A stretch of 17,605 nucleotides of DNA from Oscillospiraceae bacterium (GTDB lineage: Bacteria > Bacillota_A > Clostridia > Oscillospirales > Oscillospiraceae), in contig JAILOS010000049.1 of assembly GCA_024690695.1 (NCBI GenBank), positions 1 to 17,605 of the forward strand. Direction: 5' to 3'. The notes under the pieces are model-generated. The model saw nothing but the letters and a program-made list of their open reading frames with translations. It was not told the DNA's origin and made no database searches. This document shows, piece by piece, positions 1 to 6,278 of this stretch. Positions within the stretch are counted from its first letter, which is position 1. Each line of letters begins with the position of its first letter. The translations under genes were made by a program, and so were the position numbers.

Positions 1-1
1 C

Positions 2-526
2 AACCGTGCCTTCGGCGGCCGGCTCGGCCGGGAGGAGCTGCTGGCGCTCGCCGGAGAGATCGGCTCGGACGTGGCCTTCTGCCTGCTCGGCGGGACGCTG
101 CTCGCCACCGGCCGCGGCGAGCGGCTCAGTCCGCTGCCGCCGATCCCGTCCTGCAGCTTCGTGATCGTCAAGCCCGGCTTTTCGATCTCCACGCCGGAGC
201 TGTTTCAAAAAATCGACCGGGCGCCGCTGCGCGTGCATCCGGATACGAAGGGGCTGATCGGGGCGCTGGAGAGCGGCGATCTGGACGGGATATGCCGGAG
301 AATGTACAACGTGTTTGAGGACGTGGACGACCGCCGGATGCGCACCGTTCGCCAGCTTAAGGGAGAGCTGCTCGACGGCGGCGCGCTCGGCGCAGTGATG
401 ACCGGCACCGGCTCGGCCGTCTTCGGCGTGTTCCGCGACCGGGAGGCCGCGCAGCGCTGCTGCGAGCGGCTCGGCCGCGAATACGGCTTTGCCTGCGTCG
501 CCGATCCGGTCGGGACGCTGCTGTGA
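2..526 (+). CDS. ispE: 4-diphosphocytidyl-2-C-methyl-D-erythritol kinase, C-terminal part (cut by window edge)
   Basis: IspE is the cytosolic GHMP-family kinase that phosphorylates the 2-hydroxyl of CDP-methylerythritol in the non-mevalonate (MEP) isoprenoid pathway. Only the last 174 residues are present; the frame is open from base 2, so the start and the N-terminal half, including the ATP-binding GHMP motif, lie outside. The segment IGSDVAFCLLGG followed by ATGRGE is the family's highly characteristic block (usual form IGSDVPFCL.GG.A...G.GE), and MTGTGSAVFG near the C terminus matches the glycine-rich MSGSG..VF motif of GHMP kinases. The stop overlaps a GTG of the next gene, so the two are translationally close and belong to one operon. 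A MEP pathway fits Clostridia. Identification is confident from motifs alone. Confidence 0.93.
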   Translation, partial: NRAFGGRLGREELLALAGEIGSDVAFCLLGGTLLATGRGERLSPLPPIPSCSFVIVKPGFSISTPELFQKIDRAPLRVHPDTKGLIGALESGDLDGICRRMYNVFEDVDDRRMRTVRQLKGELLDGGALGAVMTGTGSAVFGVFRDREAAQRCCERLGREYGFACVADPVGTLL

Positions 527-534
527 GGGACGCC

Positions 535-1359
535 ATGCCGAATGTGACCGAGATCGGCGCGCTGGATGCGCCGGAGCTGGAAGTATACGCAAGGCTGACC
601 GAAGGTCAGCTGAAAAACCGGGCGGAGCCCGAAAAGGGCCTCTTTATCGCCGAGAGTCCCAAGGTCATCGAACGCGCGCTGGACGCCGGCTGCGTGCCGG
701 TGTCGCTGCTGATGGAGCGCAGGCACATCGAAGGGCAGGCGCGCGGCATCGTTGAGCGCTGCGGAGAGCTTCCAATCTATACGGCGGAGCTGGCGGTCCT
801 CAAGGAGCTCACCGGCTTTCCGCTGACGCGCGGCGTGCTGTGCGCGATGCGCAGGCCGCCGGAGCCTTCCGCCGAGGCGGTGTGCGAGGGCGCGCGCCGG
901 ATCGCGGTGCTCGAGGACGTCGTGAACCCCACGAACGTCGGGGCGATCTTCCGTTCCGCCGCCGCGCTCGGGATGGACGCCGTGCTGCTGACTCCCGCCT
1001 GCTCCGACCCGCTCTACCGGCGCGCCGTGCGCGTGAGCATGGGGACGGTGTTTCAGATCCCCTGGGCGCATATCGGCTCCGCCGTCGGCGACTGGCCGCA
1101 TCCGGGGCTCGATCGGCTGCGCGCGCTCGGCTTCAAAACCGCCGCGATGGCGCTGGAGGACGATTCGATTTCCGTCGACGACGAGCGTCTTGCGCGGGAG
1201 GATAAGCTCGCCGTCGTGCTCGGCACCGAGGGGGAGGGCCTGTCCGCGCGCACGATCGCCGACTGCGACTATACGGTGCGCATCCCGATGTCCCACGGCG
1301 TGGATTCGCTGAACGTGGCCGCGGCCAGCGCGGTCGCCTTCTGGCAGCTCAGCAGGTGA
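535..1359 (+). CDS. SpoU/TrmH-family RNA 2'-O-ribose methyltransferase
   Basis: SPOUT methyltransferase of 274 residues that should transfer a methyl group from S-adenosylmethionine to a ribose 2'-OH in rRNA or tRNA. Residues about 14-105 resemble the L30e-like substrate-binding domain (GLFIAESPKVIERAL). The catalytic domain carries all three SpoU motifs: motif 1 at N131-R140 (NPTNVGAIFR), motif 2 at G230-L236 (GTEGEGL) and motif 3 at I250-N260 (IPMSHGVDSLN), which form the trefoil-knot cofactor site. I chose ATG 535 because GAGGGA lies 4-6 bases upstream; the in-frame GTG at 523 overlaps the ispE stop and adds only four residues. The gap to ispE is 8 nt and to the next gene 4 nt, so this is the middle gene of an operon. 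The exact RNA target (23S rRNA or tRNA) cannot be read from sequence. Confidence 0.9.
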   Translation: MPNVTEIGALDAPELEVYARLTEGQLKNRAEPEKGLFIAESPKVIERALDAGCVPVSLLMERRHIEGQARGIVERCGELPIYTAELAVLKELTGFPLTRGVLCAMRRPPEPSAEAVCEGARRIAVLEDVVNPTNVGAIFRSAAALGMDAVLLTPACSDPLYRRAVRVSMGTVFQIPWAHIGSAVGDWPHPGLDRLRALGFKTAAMALEDDSISVDDERLAREDKLAVVLGTEGEGLSARTIADCDYTVRIPMSHGVDSLNVAAASAVAFWQLSR

Positions 1360-1363
1360 GCGC

Positions 1364-2221
1364 ATGATCGAAGTTTATCCGGGTTTTTACGGCCGCTTCG
1401 TCTGCCGGGCGGAGCGCTGCGTCCACAGCTGCTGCCGCGGCTGGGAGATCGACGTGGACGAAAAGGCCGCGGCGCGGTATCGGCGGATCCCCGGCGAGCT
1501 CGGCGAGCTGCTCCGCCGAAGTCTCGTGCGCACGGAGGAGGGCTTTTCCTTCCGGCTGACGGAGGAGGGCCGCTGCCCGCTGCTGCGGCCGGACGGCCTC
1601 TGCCGGATGATCCTGGAGCGCGGCGAGGACGAGCTCTGCGATATTTGCGCGCTGCACCCCCGCTTTTACGGGGAATGCGGGGAGTATGAGCTCTGCGGCC
1701 TCGGGCTGAGCTGCGAGGCGGTCTGCGCGCTGCTGCTCGAGAGCGAGGAGCCGCTCCGCTTCGTCACGGAAGACGGCCGCTCCGGCGTCTTTCGGGATCT
1801 GCTCGCCTGGCTGGGGATCTCCTGCGAGGAAGCGCAGCTGCGCTATAAGCCGGAGTTCACGCAGGCGCGCTGCGCGGAGATTCTGGACCGTCTGGCCGGG
1901 ACCGAGCCGATCGACGGAGAGTGGACGGAGGAGCTGCGGCAGCTCAGGGCCTGCACGGCGGATCTGGCGGAGAACGCCGCGGAGTATGCCGCCGTCTGCC
2001 CGAAGGGGCGCTATCGGCGGATCTATGAGGCGATCCTGTTTCGCCAGCTTGAACGGGCGGGGGAGAGCCCTTTTTCCGATCTGGCTGCCTTTGCGCGGCT
2101 CGGTACGGACTACGTTTTTATGCTCGACGCGCTGCTCGGCGCGGACGGAGAGCATCTGCGCCGCTGGTCGGAGCAGATCGAATACAGCGAAGAGAATACG
2201 GAGCTGCTGCTGCGGCGCTGA
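1364..2221 (+). CDS. FliB-like lysine N-methylase (YkgJ-type cysteine-cluster protein)
   Basis: A 285-residue protein of the family annotated as flagellin lysine-N-methylase FliB. The N-terminal third is cysteine-rich in the family's pattern: C14, C19 and the pair C23-C24 (followed by RGWEIDVD), then C71-P-L-L..DG-L-C80, C92-x2-C95 followed by LHPR, and C105, C111, C117 and C121. The characterised Salmonella enzyme methylates lysines of flagellin and carries an iron-sulfur cluster; the cysteines here are consistent with such a cluster. The protein is shorter than the roughly 400 residues of that enzyme, and what is missing lies in the C-terminal half. No flagellar gene is near, so flagellin as substrate is not supported by context. 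AGGTGAG lies just before the ATG; the gap to the methyltransferase gene is 4 nt and the stop runs into a terminator, so this is the last gene of the ispE operon. Confidence 0.8.
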   Translation: MIEVYPGFYGRFVCRAERCVHSCCRGWEIDVDEKAAARYRRIPGELGELLRRSLVRTEEGFSFRLTEEGRCPLLRPDGLCRMILERGEDELCDICALHPRFYGECGEYELCGLGLSCEAVCALLLESEEPLRFVTEDGRSGVFRDLLAWLGISCEEAQLRYKPEFTQARCAEILDRLAGTEPIDGEWTEELRQLRACTADLAENAAEYAAVCPKGRYRRIYEAILFRQLERAGESPFSDLAAFARLGTDYVFMLDALLGADGEHLRRWSEQIEYSEENTELLLRR

Positions 2222-2265
2222 AAAACGGCTGGGAGACCGGAAAAACCGGATTCCCGGCCGTTTTT
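2221..2265 (+). terminator. Rho-independent terminator of the ispE operon
   Basis: A 14-bp stem is formed by 2221-2234 and 2252-2265 (AAAAACGGCTGGGA pairing with TCCCGGCCGTTTTT, one G-U pair); the loop region itself can form CCGG-AAAAA-CCGG. The right arm ends in TTTTT and the left arm begins with AAAAA, so it may act in both directions. It begins on the last base of the FliB-like gene's stop codon. Confidence 0.85.
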
Positions 2266-2357
2266 CGCGCCTTTCGGACGGAGGGCGGACAGCTCGGCGG
2301 CGGGAAAATCCCCGTGCGTCGCGCCTCATCCGCAGACAGAGAAGAATCTTGTCGCAA

Positions 2358-2373
2358 CAGCTTGCAATAGCTG
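2358..2373. promoter_or_regulatory. Inverted repeat over the -35 box (possible operator)
   Basis: CAGCT-TGCAAT-AGCTG, two 5-bp arms with a 6-nt spacer, spans the -35 element of the ABC exporter promoter. The placement is where a repressor could block RNA polymerase, but the arms are short and no regulator gene is adjacent. Confidence 0.3.
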
Positions 2374-2390
2374 AAAACAGTTGATATAAT
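2362..2390 (+). promoter_or_regulatory. Sigma-A promoter of the ABC exporter operon
   Basis: TTGCAA at 2362-2367, a 17-bp spacer and a perfect TATAAT at 2385-2390. Transcription should start near 2397. That excludes the in-frame ATG at 2393 as a translation start, because it lies at or before the transcript's 5' end, and leaves a leader of about 77 nt before ATG 2474. Confidence 0.82.
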
Positions 2391-2473
2391 AAATGAAAAA
2401 TTTTAAGAAATGGCAGCGGCCGGTCGATCGGCGGCGCAGAGCGGATCCTTGCAAAAGGAAGGAATGGACGAAT

Positions 2474-3796
2474 ATGGCTACATCGGCAACGGACGATAAA
2501 AGCAAAGCGGCCGGACGGTTTTTCGCCTCCCCGGATCTGGATGATCCGGAAGAGGAAAAGCCCGGATTTTCCTCGCTGAGCAGCACAAAAACAAGCGGTC
2601 CTTTCAAGAGCTTCGGTACTGGGAAAAGCGCCGGAACGGCCGGGCGCAAGGAGCGCGTGGTCACCGGAAAGCTGATGGGCAGCGTCGGCAAAACCAAATT
2701 TGAGTCCAAAGGCGAACCGATCGGCATGGAGCCTGTCGTAAAAGGCACGCAAAAGGAAGAACCGAACGAGCTGGACGACGGCCCGGGGATCAGAGAGCTG
2801 ACGACGGAAAGCGCCGCCGGCGGCAAAACGGCAAAAACGGGCGCTTCCGCCTTCGGGATCAAGAAGAGAAAGAGCGGGACGGGGGGCTCCTCTTCCGGGG
2901 CAAAAACCGCCTCCTCGACCAGGAGCGCCGGGACGAAGAAGAGCCCGGGCGGCAAGACCGTCAAATACGGCGGGCCGAGCCTTTCCGTTTCGATCGAGGA
3001 GCGCAGCGTGATCGTCAAGGGGAAGAAAAAAATGCTGCTGCGCGACATCCGTCTCGAGATTCCGGGCGGCAGCATGGTGTTGATCCTCGGCGGCTCCGGC
3101 GCCGGCAAGACGACCTTTATGAACGCCGTTATGGGCTATGAAAAAGCCAAGAAAGCCAGGATCGTCTACAACGGGATCGACCTGTACAAGAACTACGACA
3201 AGATGATCTACGAGATCGGCTACGTGCCGCAGGGGCACCTGCTGCGCGACAACGACACCGTGTACAGCACGCTGATGAACGCGGCGCTGATGCGGATGCC
3301 GAGCGGTCAGCCGGATTCGGTCTATGAGGAGAAGGTCGAAAAGACGCTCAAGCTCTTCGGCCTGTACAAGGAAAAGGATTCGCTGGTCAAAAAGATCAGC
3401 GGCGGCCAGGAAAAGCGGCTGAGTCTGGGCGAGCAGTATATCGGCAACCCCTCGCTCTTCTTTCTGGACGAGCCGGACTCCGGTCTGGACGGGCCGAACA
3501 CAAAGGCGATCATGAAGAACCTGCGGCACATCGCGGACGAGGGGAAGATCGTCATGGTCATCTCCCACAGCCCCGACCGGATCTTCGAGCTCTTCGACTA
3601 CGTGATCGTCCTCGCCAAGGACAGCCGTGAAAACTGCGGCCGTCTGGTCTACTTCGGCGCGCCGAAGGACGCCTATGCCTTCTTCGAGGTGGAAAACCTT
3701 GAGCAGATCGTCTCCCGCGTCAACAGCACCGCCGAGGGCGGCGAGGGCCGCGCGGACGAGTTTATCGACCGCTTCCAGGCTGTGAAAAAAGCGTGA
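2474..3796 (+). CDS. ABCG-type ABC transporter ATP-binding protein with long disordered N-terminal tail
   Basis: 440-residue ATPase subunit of a two-gene exporter. Residues 1-165 are low-complexity (Ser, Gly, Lys, Thr) and predicted disordered by eye; they hold no recognisable FHA or other domain. The nucleotide-binding domain follows: Walker A GGSGAGKTT (206-214, K212), Q-loop Q253, signature ISGGQEKR (308-315), Walker B LFFLDEP (328-334), D-loop SGLD (336-339) and H-loop H365. The short, cofactor-like spacing and the LVYFGAPKDAYAFFE segment after the H-loop resemble the eukaryotic-type ABCG/White family. Start ATG 2474 is preceded by AAGGAAGG about 10 bases upstream; the upstream ATG 2393 sits on the transcription start. 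The permease begins 11 nt after the stop. The exported substrate is unknown. The tail contains a short motif, LMGSVG (67-72), also found in the permease tail. Confidence 0.88.
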   Translation: MATSATDDKSKAAGRFFASPDLDDPEEEKPGFSSLSSTKTSGPFKSFGTGKSAGTAGRKERVVTGKLMGSVGKTKFESKGEPIGMEPVVKGTQKEEPNELDDGPGIRELTTESAAGGKTAKTGASAFGIKKRKSGTGGSSSGAKTASSTRSAGTKKSPGGKTVKYGGPSLSVSIEERSVIVKGKKKMLLRDIRLEIPGGSMVLILGGSGAGKTTFMNAVMGYEKAKKARIVYNGIDLYKNYDKMIYEIGYVPQGHLLRDNDTVYSTLMNAALMRMPSGQPDSVYEEKVEKTLKLFGLYKEKDSLVKKISGGQEKRLSLGEQYIGNPSLFFLDEPDSGLDGPNTKAIMKNLRHIADEGKIVMVISHSPDRIFELFDYVIVLAKDSRENCGRLVYFGAPKDAYAFFEVENLEQIVSRVNSTAEGGEGRADEFIDRFQAVKKA

Positions 3797-3807
3797 GGTA
3801 AAGGAAA

Positions 3808-5058
3808 ATGATCAAGTGCAGAGACTGCGGACATGAAAACGAAAGCGGCGTGAAATACTGCGCCGCCTGCGGCGCGCTGCTGGCGAGCGCGCCGGCTGCT
3901 GCGCCGGACGCCGCGCCGAAGAGCTCCCGCCTGATGGGCAGCATGGGCGGCATGAAGACCGCCGTCGAGCCTTCGGTCAGGACCGAATCCTTCGAGTCGG
4001 AGACGATCCCCGTTCGCCCGGCTCCGGAGCCGGAGGAGAACCCGTTTTCGACGAGCTCCGAGCCGGAAGCCGCAGAGCCCGAGGAGCCCTCGTTCGATCC
4101 GCCGGCCGCCGTGCCCGGAAGGGTCGGCCGCCCGCCCGTCCGGATCTCCCGCCTCGGCCAGATCAAGGTCTATCTCGGCAAGTGCTTTCGCATTTTTGTC
4201 AACGAAAAGCAGTGGAAGAACTTCATTTCCGCATTTATTATTGTGATGATCATATCCTTCGTGACCAGCGAAGATATGTTTGTGAAATACCACGACACAA
4301 AAAACGGGGCCTTTGCGATCATCTGCGCCTGCATCTGGACGGGCCTGTTCAACTCGATCCAGTCCATCTGCCGCGAGCGCAGCATCGTCAAGAAGGAGCA
4401 CCGCACGGGTCTGCACATCTCGTCCTATATCTTCGCGCACGTGATCTACGAGGCGGTGATCTGCGCTGTCGAGGCGCTGATCGTGATGGCCGTCGTTCTC
4501 GTCAAGAACGGCGAGCATCTGCCCGCCGAGGGGCTGATCCTCCCGCCCGCGCTCGATCTGTACTTCCTGCTGTTCCTCGTCACCTTCGGCTCCGACATGC
4601 TGGCGATCCTTGTGTCCTGCATCGTCCGCAGCCCGAACACGGCGATGACCGTGATGCCCTTTATCCTGATCATACAGCTCGTCATGTCCGGCGCGGTCTT
4701 TCCGCTCAACGGCGGGGCTAAGACCGTTGCGCAGTTCACGCTGAGCAAGTGGGGGCTTGACGGCGTCGTCGCCGTAGCCAGCACCGACGAAGACATCTAT
4801 ATGCAGGGCGCGGAGACCCAGGCGAATCTGAAGGATCCGGACGAACTTGTAAAAGCGCGCATGAATCGAATGAATGAAAACTGGTCGGATGACAAGTATA
4901 TCGACGAGTTGGACGATATCGCAGAAGGAGCGGTCAAGGCCTTCGAGCCCGAGCCGGAGACGCTGCTGAAGGCGGAGGGAATGCTGCTGGCCTACAGCGC
5001 GCTGTATATTCTCCTGGCGATCGGCGCCTTGAAGCAGGTCGACCGGGACAAGCGATAG
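3808..5058 (+). CDS. ABC-2/ABCG-type permease with N-terminal zinc ribbon
   Basis: 416-residue membrane partner of the preceding ATPase, with a ribosome site AAAGGAAA directly upstream. Residues 1-25 are a zinc ribbon (C4-x2-C7 and C18-x2-C21, pattern IKCRDCGHENESG..YCAACG). Residues 26-115 are a Pro/Glu/Ala-rich cytoplasmic linker containing LMGSMG (42-47). About six membrane helices follow, near 138-156, 167-187, 207-232, 250-272, 280-300 and 391-408. Between helices 2 and 3 is the ABCG hallmark RERSIVKKEHRTGLHISSY (connecting helix). An extracytoplasmic loop of about 90 residues lies between the last two helices. One ATPase plus one half-permease implies a working dimer of each. Zinc ribbons at permease N termini occur in Bacillota, where their role is unclear; here the four cysteines look intact. 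Confidence 0.87.
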   Translation: MIKCRDCGHENESGVKYCAACGALLASAPAAAPDAAPKSSRLMGSMGGMKTAVEPSVRTESFESETIPVRPAPEPEENPFSTSSEPEAAEPEEPSFDPPAAVPGRVGRPPVRISRLGQIKVYLGKCFRIFVNEKQWKNFISAFIIVMIISFVTSEDMFVKYHDTKNGAFAIICACIWTGLFNSIQSICRERSIVKKEHRTGLHISSYIFAHVIYEAVICAVEALIVMAVVLVKNGEHLPAEGLILPPALDLYFLLFLVTFGSDMLAILVSCIVRSPNTAMTVMPFILIIQLVMSGAVFPLNGGAKTVAQFTLSKWGLDGVVAVASTDEDIYMQGAETQANLKDPDELVKARMNRMNENWSDDKYIDELDDIAEGAVKAFEPEPETLLKAEGMLLAYSALYILLAIGALKQVDRDKR

Positions 5059-5088
5059 TCCCGGCCCTGATCCATCTGAAAATGATTG

Positions 5089-5123
5089 CGGAGCCCGTAC
5101 CGATCGGTACGGGCTCCGTTTTT
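5089..5123 (+). terminator. Rho-independent terminator of the ABC exporter operon
   Basis: A 13-bp perfect stem (5089-5101 with 5106-5118, CGGAGCCCGTACC and GGTACGGGCTCCG) with loop GATC, followed by TTTTT. The loop is self-complementary, so the DNA is a 30-bp perfect palindrome. It lies between the convergent exporter and HD genes; the minus-strand side lacks a clean T-tract. Confidence 0.92.
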
Positions 5124-5127
5124 ATCT

Positions 5128-6120
5128 CTATTGACCGCAGAGCCAGTCCGACTGCGGCTCGGCGAGAAAGGCGCTCAGCGCCTCGCCGAAGCGCGGCGAG
5201 AGCGCGCTCATGCGCCCGGCGCCGGCCAGCAGTGGGTCGATGCAGCGCTTTTTGGCGCGGATCTGCCGCCAGCCCCCTTCGCCCTCGCCGGGCGTCTCCG
5301 CGGAGACGATCCGATGCAGCGCGCGAAAAGCCCGCCAGCCCTGCGCGGTCTCATCGTCGGACAGCAGCTTCCGGATCGCCGCGGGCTCCGTGCTCAATAA
5401 ATCGCTCTGGGCAAGGACGCCCAGGTCGAGCGCCAGACGCAGCAGCTCGGCCAGCCGCTGCATCGCGTAGCGGTCCTCGCCCGAGACGTAGACCTTCGAG
5501 CAGCGCAGCGCGGCCTCGCTGAAGGCCTCCGCCGCCTCCCGGCTCCGGAAGCAGAGCTCCGGCTCGCCGTCCTCGTTCGGCGCGGGGAACAGATCGTCAT
5601 AGACCGAGCGCGCCTGCGCAAGGGTCAGAAAACCGTAGCGCAGGCTGTTGCCGAGCGTGTATTCCAGCCGGTCGGCCGAGAGTCTCGGCGCGTCGTTGTC
5701 CGCGATCGGATAGCGGCGATAGTCGCAGACCGCGTCCGTATTCAGCCCGCGGCGGCGCAGCGCCGCCTGCAGTTCGCCGGAGGATGCGATCAGCGCCTCG
5801 GTTCCTTCCTCGGTGGCCTCCTGCCGCAGCGCGTCGCCGCGCAGGAAATCCACGACGTGGGCAAAAACCGGCGTTGCGATATCGTGCAGCAGCCCCGCGG
5901 CGGCCTGCGCCGGATCGCCGGTAAAGCGCCAGACGATCAGCGCCGTGCCGAGACTGTGTTCAAAGCGGGAATAGGGCCTCAGCCCCCGGAACAGGGGAAA
6001 GGCGGTGTATTCGCAGCCGCAGTTCATCCCCACCTCGCTCAGACGCCGCATCGGGGCGGTTTCGCAGAGCTCCTCCAGCAGCGGCGGGATCGCGTCACCG
6101 TACAGCAGCAGATTTTCCGT
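5128..6120 (-). CDS. HD-domain phosphohydrolase, probable ACG start
   Basis: A 330-residue cytosolic protein of the HD metal-dependent phosphohydrolase superfamily (relatives include dGTPases and SAMHD1-like enzymes). Putative metal ligands are H55 (SRFEHSLG), H79-D80 (GLLHDIATP) and D150 (SADRLEY); H88 (PVFAH) lies close by and may assist. Its substrate cannot be inferred. The start needs care. The only upstream ATG in frame (6204) lies upstream of a near-consensus promoter (6153-6181) and inside the -35 box of the divergent gene, so it cannot be on the transcript. AAAGGAGG at 6129-6136 lies 8 nt before ACG 6118-6120, giving TENLLLYGDAIPPLL as the N terminus. The first internal ATG (6051) would remove 23 residues that read as conserved. 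Gene callers may report 6204 or an internal ATG. The downstream flank is convergent with the exporter operon. Confidence 0.8.
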   Translation of the reverse strand, partial: TENLLLYGDAIPPLLEELCETAPMRRLSEVGMNCGCEYTAFPLFRGLRPYSRFEHSLGTALIVWRFTGDPAQAAAGLLHDIATPVFAHVVDFLRGDALRQEATEEGTEALIASSGELQAALRRRGLNTDAVCDYRRYPIADNDAPRLSADRLEYTLGNSLRYGFLTLAQARSVYDDLFPAPNEDGEPELCFRSREAAEAFSEAALRCSKVYVSGEDRYAMQRLAELLRLALDLGVLAQSDLLSTEPAAIRKLLSDDETAQGWRAFRALHRIVSAETPGEGEGGWRQIRAKKRCIDPLLAGAGRMSALSPRFGEALSAFLAEPQSDWLCGQ

Positions 6121-6128
6121 TTTCTCCG

Positions 6129-6136
6129 CCTCCTTT
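6129..6136 (-). promoter_or_regulatory. Ribosome binding site deciding the HD gene start
   Basis: On the minus strand this reads AAAGGAGG, a near-perfect anti-Shine-Dalgarno complement. The codon at the ideal 8-nt spacing is ACG; no ATG, GTG or TTG in frame occurs in the usable window downstream. Confidence 0.75.
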
Positions 6137-6152
6137 CGTACAATGCAGCTCG

Positions 6153-6181
6153 AGTATAGCAAAGAAGCCTGAAATTGGCAA
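6153..6181 (-). promoter_or_regulatory. Sigma-A promoter of the HD-domain gene
   Basis: Minus strand: TTGCCA (6176-6181), a 17-bp spacer and TATACT (6153-6158). The predicted transcript begins near 6146, about 10 nt before the ribosome site, so the leader is very short. Confidence 0.75.
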
Positions 6182-6203
6182 GCGGCGAGAGCCCGGGCGG
6201 GCA

Positions 6204-6232
6204 TTGACAGACAGGCCTGTTTCCACTAAAAT
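6204..6232 (+). promoter_or_regulatory. Sigma-A promoter of the glycosyltransferase pair
   Basis: Consensus TTGACA (6204-6209), a 17-bp spacer and TAAAAT (6227-6232). The spacer contains a 10-bp palindrome ACAGGCCTGT (6211-6220), a possible operator. It is divergent from the HD gene promoter, with 22 bp between the two -35 boxes. Confidence 0.82.
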
Positions 6233-6278
6233 ATAACAATATGATAAAAACAGACGGAGCTCGGGAGAGGTGAGCGAG

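Noticed and set aside
2393..2473. N-terminal extension of the ABC ATPase from ATG 2393
   Set aside because: ATG 2393 lies 2 bases after the -10 box and lacks a ribosome site; ATG 2474 has one.
1349..3568. 739-residue minus-strand frame across the FliB-like gene, terminator and ABC ATPase
   Set aside because: It spans two unrelated sense genes, a terminator and a promoter, and has no recognisable domain.
5089..5118. 30-bp perfect palindrome as a possible recombination or operator site
   Set aside because: It is followed by a T-run just after an operon end, so a terminator explains it fully.
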